A program made the translations under genes and the position numbers. Source: Camarhynchus parvulus (Eukaryota; Chordata; Aves; Passeriformes; Thraupidae). Taken from it: a DNA stretch of 64,000 bases. Positions 55,736 to 64,000 of the stretch are shown here, piece after piece; position 1 is the stretch's first letter, and each line of letters begins with the position of its first letter. The stretch lies in the NCBI RefSeq assembly GCF_901933205.1, contig NC_044582.1:19505820-19569819 (forward strand), in the 5' to 3' direction. The notes under the pieces were generated by a model, which did not search any database, was not told where the DNA came from, and was given only the letters and a program-made list of their open reading frames with translations.

Positions 55736-58700
55736 GCGGCAATCCCGACCCCTGTTGGCACTGTCATAGGCTATTGACCAAAAATGTCTTTATTGTGGTT
55801 GGATTGGCCCAGGGAAAGCAGCCCAGCCCCTCAGTCCTTCCTAGCCTGAAGGAAAACATCCTGCCCACAAAGGAAAAACTCTATTTCCTTTTGCAATTGT
55901 GGATTTTCTGCTAAATAACAGAAAAGGTCAGCATTAAAACTCCAGCAGTACTTCTGTGGGTTACTCGTGGCCAGTGGATAAAGCCGTATTTCTGCAGCAC
56001 ATTAGTGGTATTGGATTGCTAAATCACATTTCTGTAGCTGACAAAACGTACAGACAAAAAAAATCCAATATCAGTAACAACACAGATATCGAATGGATTC
56101 AGGTAAAACAAGCCAACACCACAGAACATTTTATTTAAACAGAGCACATGTACAGGAATCACTCTGGATATTCATTAACTGTGATTGGGATTAAAAACCC
56201 CAACATGAAATCACTTCCTGCAAGAATTTCTGCTGGGCTCGTATGCACAAAATTGTCCTAGGATCATAAAAAATTAGTCTAAAATACTCCCCCAGTCCAT
56301 GCCACTGGCACAAAGCAGAATCAACAATAGAGGTGTGCCAGCACAACGTGTTCTCTCCCCAGAAACCCATGGAGAGGAGGTATAGGGATCCTACAAAACC
56401 AGTGACTATTTATTGCAGTGCTGAACTCTCCTCCCACTGACAGAGTTTCTGTTATTAGCTGGTACAAACCTCCCTCTTGCAACAGATGCTTTTGTTCTGC
56501 TCCCTTCCCAGGGCACAGAACGAATCTTTAACTGCCACCCCTGTTGCCCACCAGTGTGCACCCAAACAGGGGACACAATGAGGAGCTGATCTAAATGCTG
56601 CATGTGCCAGATTTAACAGCAGCTGTAAATGTGAAGGACCGGGCTGGGTGATGCTTTACTGGCAATATCCGTAACTCCTGAGTGTTTGGAGGCAGCAGGA
56701 GCCCTGGGGTTAGTGTGGGTAACAGTGAGTGTTCCCACACTGGGCTGCCTCCTTTAAACTCCCTGCTCTCTGTGCTTCTGCAGGGGACCACAGGAACACC
56801 CCAGATATTGGGATAATCTGGCCAACCTTGGCACTTTCTTGAGTGAGACCTCAGGTTTCATTTGGAGCCCTGCTTCTACAGAGAATTTGCTTGCTGTTGT
56901 TTCTGGAAGGGCCTTAGCAGCAAGCCCTCATCATCACCACTGCAATCCCCAGGAGTTCCCTGCCAGTCCCACGCTGCAAAGAATTACATGTGCTGACTCA
57001 AAGTGCTGCTAGTTCAGGGGCTGGCACTTATGGCTCGGGGAAGGCAGGGAGGGCTGGTCCAGAATTGGCACAGGGAGGGTGGCCAGGGTGCCAGGACATC
57101 CCCTCTGGTGTGACAAGGCTGGTTCTGAAGAGAACAAAGGGATTAGGGGAGGAAAAACCCAACCACCAAACAGATATTGGGCAGTTGCCATCCCAGGAAT
57201 GTTCCTGAGCACCTGGAGCTCCTGCCCTGCCCTGGCAGGGACCTGGGGCTGCTGAAATGCCATTAAAGTGTAACCAAGCAGAGGTTTGTGAGCAATGCCA
57301 GACGTGCCCTGTGCCCTCCCAGGCCAAGGTGAGCAGGAGAGGAGAGCCTGCAATGAAAAGCCATTCTTTAAATGCTAATGCAGCCTTCACAAAGGTGGAC
57401 TGAGAAAGGCAATAAAGGTGGTTGGGGGGGGTTGAACAAAGAATTACAGCTCACTCAAACCAATTCAATCTGCCACATGAATACAACTAAAGCACTGTTC
57501 CAATGCTGTGTGTTACTGCAGGATAACAGTGATTGCAGACAAGACAAAAATGAACAACCAGGCTGAGGACATGGACCAAGTCCCACCTGCTTTCCAAAAC
57601 AGATAATTCAAATTATTCAGCTTTTAGCCTCAGCAGCAGGGCAGGCTGTTTAACCCAAGGATAACACAAGGAGGCTGCAGTGCATTCCTGACCTGTCCTG
57701 GGGAGTTCCTCCATTCTCTGCATGACACTTCCCACCAGAAATGCTGCTTTCACATCAGCTTTTCCTGAGCCTGCCATCCCAGCCCTGCAGACCCTCACAG
57801 ATCAAGTGGAGGTGACCCCAAGCAACGTGGTGCAACCTTAAATTGGTTTTTCCTGCCCAAGGGGGCCCAGCCAGTCTGCAGAGCTGCACTCCAACCTGTG
57901 CCACAGCTCCAAGGCTTCACTGACACAAAAATCCATATTTCGTTTCAGAAAAGAAGGTTCTCTGCACAGAAAACATTCAGCTGGTCATAAACGGTTGTGT
58001 TGTGGCGAATTTGTCTGGTCACAAACGGTGAGGTGGTGTCAAAGCTGTAGGTGAGAGACCAGCAGCACCAGGAGGAGGAATAGCAGCAGCAGGAGCAGCA
58101 CAGAGCTCTGGCAGGTATTTCCAGGTATCTCCCTGAGAGCAGCCCCTCTGCTCATGCACACACACGTGGCCAAGCAGCGCCAGCACATTCCTCCAGTGCC
58201 GCTGCCACGAGCTCGTGGTGGCAGAGAAATGATTAAATAGAGGGCAGTGATTATTTCTCCATCTCACAGCAGTACTGGAGGCACTTAATTTGATACAGTC
58301 CCAGCTAATAAACAGAAAACAGATGAGATAATTTATCTCTATTTACTAGAAATTCCACAGGGAAAAGAAAACCCTGTCAAATCTGTTTGTGCCTATGATA
58401 TTGCATGGAAGCCTCTGGTAGCACACTGATCCTAGGGTAGAGGAAAATTCATTCCTATTTTGGCTTCTAAAAGCAACACAAAATGTTCCCTTTTCCTTCT
58501 GCTGTGTTTCCCTCATTAGACATCATAAAACAGCACCAAAATCCTTCAATATTCTGTGCACAGGGACCCAGGTGCACGGGGGAGGTCTGTAGGTTCAACC
58601 TTTAGATGAATAATTTCCAGCTTCTCCACCCCAAACCCAGGTTTAAGCACACAGCAGGCCTGTACAAAAGCTCAGCATGGCTGGCAGGATCAGCTACATC

Positions 58701-59224
58701 ATCCTCATCACAGAACACATTCTGTAGCCCCCTTCGCACTTGGCAGCCATCAATCCCCAGGGATTTCTGTAGGGGAGGCTCTTTCCCAGCACTCACACAG
58801 GGATGACTCTCAAACCTGCTCTGTCAAGCCAAAACCAAATAAATGCCAGCCCTCCAAGTGTCCCCGTGCCTGGAGGTGCCATCCCCAGGGCAGGAGGGCA
58901 TTGCCCAGCCCAGCCTGGAGCAGCCTCACCCCAGGGTGGATTCAGGCACATGGGGCTCTCTGTGACCCAAGGGCCTGGGGACAGGGAGAGGTTCTTTCTC
59001 CCTGAGCACCATTCATCCTGCTGGATTTATCCTGCTGGATTCCCCCCACTGCTCCCACCTGCAGCAGGCACTGCCCAGCCCCTGCCCGGGGCTCAGGGCA
59101 CCAGATAACACTCCAGGCTCCTGGGCACCAGTGAATAACTGGAAATGAAACCTCTGGCTCAGCTTTAGAAAAGAGTTGAAAGCAGCATCCCAAAGAGGAG
59201 TTGGAGCAGTGCCTCCCTCCACCC
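55736..59224. other. Unique sequence, no gene recognised
   Basis: AT-rich at 55840-56330 and 58240-58520, otherwise mixed. A weak repeated TGGTCATAAACGGT or TGGTCACAAACGGT motif lies at about 57982 and 58016. No array, element or convincing exon was seen. Short frames on both strands are background. Confidence 0.5.
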
Positions 59225-59285
59225 ATACAGGTCTGCTTGGGTGATTTACAGGTCCCTTCCCACCCAAAGCAGTCTGTGATGCTAA
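59225..59285 (+). mobile_element. Probable CR1 LINE fragment, 3' end
   Basis: GGGTGATTTACAGGTCCCTT, CCCACCCAAAGCAGTCTGTG and ATGCTAAATAA resemble the last 60 bases of CR1. It is short and diverged, so this is the least certain CR1 call. Confidence 0.6.
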
Positions 59286-62200
59286 ATAAGCTCTAGAACC
59301 ACCAAACATACATTTTCTCCTGAGCAGGAGGGGCCCTTTGCCCACCAGGGTCAGGACAAGCCCCTTCCCTTCCCTGGGCACAGCCTGGGGAAGGTTCCTG
59401 CCCCAGTTCCAGCCCAGCTCAGCAGCTCCTGGGGCTCTCCCTGCAGAGGCTGAGGTGGCCCTGATGGTGCCCCAGCACCCAAACACCCCCTGCCCAGGCA
59501 CCCCCTGCCCCAGCACCCCCTGCCCGGGCAGGGGTCACCCCAGGCCACTCCTATGTGCACCCCCAAACTGCCTCAGCTGAGCAAAACTTCCTTCTGGGCA
59601 GGATTTGGGGAAACAACCAACCTAGCACCCCGCAAAAAGAGAAGTTCTCAGCAGGTACGACACAATCATTGAGTATTTTGGCATTAGTGTTGCAACAATG
59701 CATCGTCAGTGTAAAAACTGCAGACCAAGGAAGATGGGCTGTGAATTCTTCATCAGGGCAGGTCACTTTTCAAATGCACCACAAACACAGTTAGTCTTCA
59801 TTTCAACAATCCAGCTTAACCTTTTGGAAATGTTACTGCTAATAAACTTGAGGGAGCAATAGAGAAACTTTCCTGTCCTTGCAGTTTCTGTGCCTGCCCT
59901 GTGCAGCCTCTCCCTCCCAGTTCCCCTTGTTCTCAGCATTGCTGACCACGGCCCCCTCAGGGTCTCAGCTTCCCTTGTTCCTGCCCAGGTTTCAGCCCCA
60001 GTTCTCAGGCACAGCTCCTGTGTTTCTCCTCCTTGCTCACACGTTGGGAGTGTTTAAATTCCTGCAATATTCCCAGCACAGCTCAGGGAACAGAGCCGTG
60101 CCCCAAAGGCAGCACAGCTTCTGCCCAGCCCAAAGCCAAGGCAGCCCCAGGGCTCCCCCAGTGTGGGGTTTATCACACCCCAGAGGTTTCCAGTGTCCCC
60201 ACTGAGCCGTGTCCCACAGCAGCAGGGGCTGCAGCCAGCCCTTTCTTGTACAGCTCATTTTGTTTGGTCTGCTCTCAGCCCTAAAGGTTTAAAAAGATGC
60301 TGAACCCCAAAATCCCGGAATGGAAGAGTTTTCTCTTTCAAAGCTCAGTTTGCATCTCTGAACAAAGGCAGTGGAAGGCACCTTGCAGTCCAGCCCAAGC
60401 ATTTCTGTCAGGCTTCCTCCTGCTGTGAACGCCACCATGTGAGAAACTGCTCCTTCAAAACCCCATGTGCACGGCAGTTGCATTTGATTCATTATGCTTA
60501 ATAAGGAAATTGATGTAACATCATTAAACAGGGCAATTAACTGTCCAAATGATGCAATTACATATGTACCCTAAGTACATGAAGAGCCTGGTAATTGCCT
60601 GAACATTAATTCAAATTATTCAAGAAAATTATATTTAAAATTACAGATGCTTAGTATGGGAAAATAATGTCAGGAATGCCAAGGCAAAGAGAAGAGAAAA
60701 CCTGCAGACACTGGGCAGGCAGCAGCCCAGGCTGCCAGCACCAGAATGTCCCACACAGCAGCAGCTCCTCCCTGGCAGGGACAGGAGCAGGAGCCTCTCC
60801 ACAGCAGCACAAAGCTGATTTTCAGGCAGCAGACTGCACAGATTAAATTTTAAAGCCATTCCTTGCTAAATCTTTTACTATTTCTACAAAGGCACACACC
60901 TGCACTATCCCCCCTCTGGGACAGAAAATAAACCCCAGCTATTATTTATATAAACCTGGATCACATTTTCTGCCTCTATTGAGGCTGAGACCTCCAAAGA
61001 ATGGCTGTATTTAAGGTGAAATTATGCTTAAATAAACAGTGTCTGTGGGAGATCACACTGGCTTGGAAATAAAACACATTTTTATTTATTTATTTATTAT
61101 TTGTTATCCTGCATGAACCACAGCAAAGCCAGGAAAACACACTTGCACTTTTTCATCAGTCCAAAACCACGTGAAATGTCACAGCCTCAAAGCCGGCTCA
61201 CCTGTGTCAGTAAAAACTCGGCTGAGTCTTCATCAGAATGAGACTGAAATTCTGAAAGTGGCTGCAGCTGTGGCAAGCACCCACTCCTTACCTCTGGAGC
61301 AGCAGCATTTGGATCACATTTTTCCAAGCAAATGCAAAAGGCAAAACCCCTTACTGGTGCTTTAGGAAGTTCTGTGCCCATTAACATTTTTTTACTCTTT
61401 TTCCTTATATCTTTTGGGGCCATCCCTCAGGTCTGGGAAGTGTTCACAACTTGCTCCTCCAGTGCTGCAGATGCTTTCCTGGTGAGGAATTTGGGCTCCC
61501 AGCACATTAAATGCTGCCCAGGGCGTGCAGGGGCCATAACAGCTGTGCAGCCTTGGAGTCCAGCTCAGAGCCAGGTTGGGATGCACAAGGATCTTTGCAT
61601 CAGACCAGCAAAAACCTGGCCTGGCTTTCACAGGGGTACCCCGCACAGAGCCCTGAGCCAAACGACAGCAGCCAGCCCTGGTGCCATCCTTCCCCTGCTG
61701 GGCACCAAACTCCTCCTCCTCACAGCTTAAAATGCAATTTTCAGCTGCATCCCTGCCTGGGGCACCAGAGCTTCATCTCCTCCAGGGCTCCCCAGATCAC
61801 TCTTGCTGAATACTCAATTTTGCTGCAATCATCTAGGGATTAATAAACCTACATTTAACACACAAGTGAAAAGTTCTGTATAAGGTTCTTCCACAAAAAA
61901 TAAAAACTCAGAGATGTTGCTCTAATAAGTGTCATGAAAATATGAAATCCTCAAAGTAATTATTGAAAATAATCTTAAATTAATAGTTCTTGTAAAGAAA
62001 TCCACTTTTTCAAAAAATGGACTGTGTTTCATACATAAATCATGTTGCCACTAAGAAAAATAATTTGCTTCTGAAGTGACATTTGTCAACTAAATGAATA
62101 AGTACTTTGACATTTATAGAAACTGTGACGCTGCTAAAGCTATACAGTACTGCTTAATGTTATTTTCCTTTTATATAAAGAGAGTCACAATTTGAGCATA

Positions 62201-62610
62201 AAAAATCCTCTTATTAGGCAGAGAATGTCAAGTCTCATTGCTAAATTTACTGTAGTGATTCAGCATGAACACAAGCATTGCCCTTTTGGCTTTCAGCAGC
62301 TCTGCTCAAGTGCCCATTCATTACCCACATTAACTCCACTGCAGTGCCATCACCAGGGCCAGCCAAGGGAATTCCATCTGAGCCAGAGGTTCCTGCCAGC
62401 ACGGATGCCAGCTCCCACAGGCAGTGCCAGCCAGCCCAGGGAGGCTGAGACCGAGCACAGCCCTGGGCACGCCTGGCAGAACACCTTGTGCTGTCCCCAG
62501 AGTGCCCACCCTGCTGAGCCCAGCGTGCCCAGCTGTGCCCAGGCTGGCTGAGCCCAGCAGGAGCAGCCAGGTGAGGCAGCCCAGCTCAGGAGGTGGCACA
62601 CCTGCGGGGC
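59286..62610. other. Unique sequence with AT-rich blocks
   Basis: A short ACCCCCTGCCC run lies at 59473-59529. AT-rich non-repetitive blocks are at 60480-60660 (rich in ATTA/TAAT words, the strongest candidate conserved element here), 60840-61130 with a (TTTA)n run at 61078-61100, and 61830-62280. GC-rich pieces between them carry only shadow frames, apart from the exon-like segment at 61431. Confidence 0.5.
61431..61481 (+). other. Candidate short exon (unproven)
   Basis: A long pyrimidine-rich stretch (TTTACTCTTTTTCC at 61391-61404) leads to CATCCCTCAG, then 51 bases open in phase 0 (VWEVFTTC first) and a GTGAGG donor. The acceptor is good; the exon is too short for coding evidence. Confidence 0.12.
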
Positions 62611-62909
62611 CTGGAGCTCCTCCCTGCCCAGGAACCTGGACCAGGGAACTGCAGGGAACCCTCTAAGGATGCTGTGAAACTGCTCAGGGTCTGGAGCTCC
62701 TCCTGCCCAGGACAGCATGGACCAGGGTCCCTGCAGGGCTCTCTCTCAGGATGCTGTGCAGCTCCTGGAGCTCCTCCTGCCCAGGAGCCTGACCCAGGGT
62801 CCCTGCAGGGCTCTCTCTCAGGATCTGGAAGCCCTCCCTGCCCAGGGTCCCTGCAGGGAGCTCTCTCAGGATGCTGTGCAGCTCCTGGAGCCCCTCCCTG
62901 CCCAGGACA
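62611..62909. repeat. 60-80-bp minisatellite, 4-5 copies
   Basis: Copies begin with CTGGAGCTCCTCC or a variant at 62611, 62691, 62765, 62825 and 62885 and share CAGGGTCCCTGCAGGGCTCT and CTCAGGATGCTGTG. Spacing falls from 80 to 74 to 60 because of internal deletions, so the copies were of unequal length before or during expansion. Confidence 0.93.
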
Positions 62910-63635
62910 GGCTGGGGGAGCTGGGCTGATCACAAGCACAGCCTGGAGCATCCACACAGCTCCCAAAGGCCAGAGACCCCGGGCAGGGCAGGGCAGGGGG
63001 GTCCTGAGGCTGCTGAGCTGGGGACAGCCAGGAGAGAGCAGATCCTGGTCTGGGAGGGACCAGAGCTGAGGCAGAAAGGATGACGAGTGGCATCATCCAC
63101 CAAAGAGAAAGCAAAGGATAAAGCCAGCCCTGGACCAGCAAACAGCCCAGGACAAGGTTTATCAGCAGATTCCTCCTAGCACAGCACAATCTCAGCTCTG
63201 GAGGACAGCCTGCAACTCAACACCACTCACAACCACAAACCTTTCCCTAAATGTTTAAACAAATTAGGAGCACACACAAACCAAGGCCCATTTAGAGACC
63301 AAAATCAAAGCAATCCATTTCTCCAGATGCTCTACTGGTTGCTCCAGCTGTAATGGCACTCTTATAAGGAACTGTAATAAAGAAGACAAAATGCTCATGC
63401 AATGCAGCAGGAACAGAGCCAAACAGCCATTAATATTGTTCTCCCAAAGAAAAATGGCTCACTGAATAGCCTGAAAGGACACCTGACATGCATCTCTCCC
63501 TTCTTCCACAAAATATAACCATACATAAAACTGATATGATTACTTGCTAAATCTAATAAGTTTCTTTTTCTTTGATGGTTGTTTGCTCCTTAATGTGCTT
63601 TAAATGCATAATAAAAATATAATGAAAAACATACA
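62910..63635. other. Unique sequence, AT-rich from 63190
   Basis: GC-rich to 63190, then AT-rich and non-repetitive. If the minus-strand terminal exon at 63760 is real, part of this stretch could be its 3' untranslated region or downstream flank. Confidence 0.5.
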
Positions 63636-63641
63636 TTTATT
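63636..63641 (-). other. Possible poly(A) signal
   Basis: AATAAA on the minus strand, about 120 bases downstream of the stop of the candidate terminal exon. AATAAA is common in AT-rich DNA, so it only supports the exon weakly. Confidence 0.25.
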
Positions 63642-63759
63642 CTATGTGGCAGCTACTGCATATTCCATAAAAAAGTAATCTTATAAAGTTTAATTTTACA
63701 GTGTTTCTTAAATCTATTTCTACTTATTCACTATATGCTGAAGGTATCTGCGAAGGAAT

Positions 63760-63843
63760 TTAATACTGAACATAACCCTTTTCTTCACTGGTATTAATGC
63801 CAAATTTTCTTTTTACAGTCATTGTCTCATCCCTTCTGTAAGC
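63760..63843 (-). CDS. Candidate terminal coding exon of a gene extending beyond the right edge
   Basis: On the minus strand, TTTGCTTTTCCTTTTCTAG is a strong acceptor. It is followed in phase 0 by 27 codons and a TAA stop (stop at 63760-63762). The peptide starts AYRRDETMTVKRK and ends EEKGYVQY; it is charged and not low-complexity. The other two frames close early, at a TGA. A second AG eight bases on could serve as an alternative acceptor. I do not recognise the protein. Upstream exons would lie to the right of 64000. Twenty-seven open codons alone could be chance. Confidence 0.33.
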   Translation of the reverse strand, partial: AYRRDETMTVKRKFGINTSEEKGYVQY

Positions 63844-64000
63844 CTAGAAAAGGAAAAGCAAATGGATTTAATGTTTCCAAAGAGTCTCATTAAAATGTAA
63901 AGTCCAAATATCCACATAATTTTTTCCCTGATTGCTTTAGGGCTATTGTGGGATTTTTCCTGTCTGGGCATTTGTCTTCCATAACATTTTAATTTCCTTG
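63844..64000. other. AT-rich sequence at the right edge
   Basis: If the minus-strand exon is real this is the 3' end of its last intron, with the pyrimidine tract next to 63844. Otherwise nothing is recognised. Confidence 0.4.

Noticed and set aside
63819..63837. 19-base plus-strand micro-exon (TTTTTACAG acceptor, GTAAGC donor)
   Set aside because: The segment is too short to test and the same bases fit better as part of the minus-strand terminal exon, whose acceptor is stronger.
1..64000. Telomeric TTAGGG arrays, tRNA genes, rRNA and CpG islands
   Set aside because: I looked for tandem TTAGGG/CCCTAA, tRNA-like box sequences and CpG-dense promoters and found none. By-eye scanning can miss single diverged copies.

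Overview
The window reads as vertebrate, almost certainly avian and probably songbird, nuclear DNA. The evidence is eight short fragments that match the 3' tail of the CR1 retrotransposon as I remember it, and two full-length solo LTRs of a type I associate with passerine genomes (from memory, not searched). There is no bacterial-style gene organisation, no operon and no recognisable complete protein gene. The layout alternates GC-rich, CAG/CCC-rich sequence with AT-rich, ATTA-rich unique blocks of 150-700 bp that look like conserved non-coding DNA. That pattern is usual for gene-poor flanks or long introns in bird genomes.

The dominant feature is tandem repetition. I delimit about thirty minisatellite or short tandem arrays with units from 11 to about 87 bp. 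Adding their spans gives roughly 13.5 kb, about a fifth of the window. The largest are at 4829-5787 (TG runs separated by a fixed spacer), 11995-13677 (31-36 bp), 19603-20374 (32/39 bp), 20791-21573 (13-14 bp, one GGATCC per unit), 25331-26316 (about 48 bp, apparently built from a CR1 tail), 27261-28010 (42/43 bp), 34599-35863 (17/19 bp), 46231-47105 (49 bp, each with a 16-bp perfect palindrome) and 48154-48833 (16 bp). Apart from short G-rich cores the units look unrelated, so the locus seems prone to making arrays rather than having received copies of one satellite. Several arrays show dimeric or nested higher-order structure.

Dispersed elements: CR1 tails at 4640, 10722, 22505, 30385, 50244, 54900, 55630 and 59225; two solo LTRs of one ERV family in inverted orientation (31736-32134 and 39651-40036, with 6-bp target duplications); an inverted pair of an unidentified ~95-bp repeat (38724 and 41692); and a direct pair of an unidentified ~73-bp repeat (33688 and 36142).

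Coding content is slight. The best candidate is a 27-codon terminal exon on the minus strand at 63760-63843, with a strong splice acceptor and a TAA stop; its other exons would lie beyond the right edge. Weaker exon-like segments are at 4374-4502 (-), 52060-52167 (+) and 61431-61481 (+). The very long open frames in the window lie inside tandem arrays and are explained by stop-free repeat units, so they are not annotated as genes. No tRNA, rRNA, CRISPR array, telomeric array or CpG island was seen.
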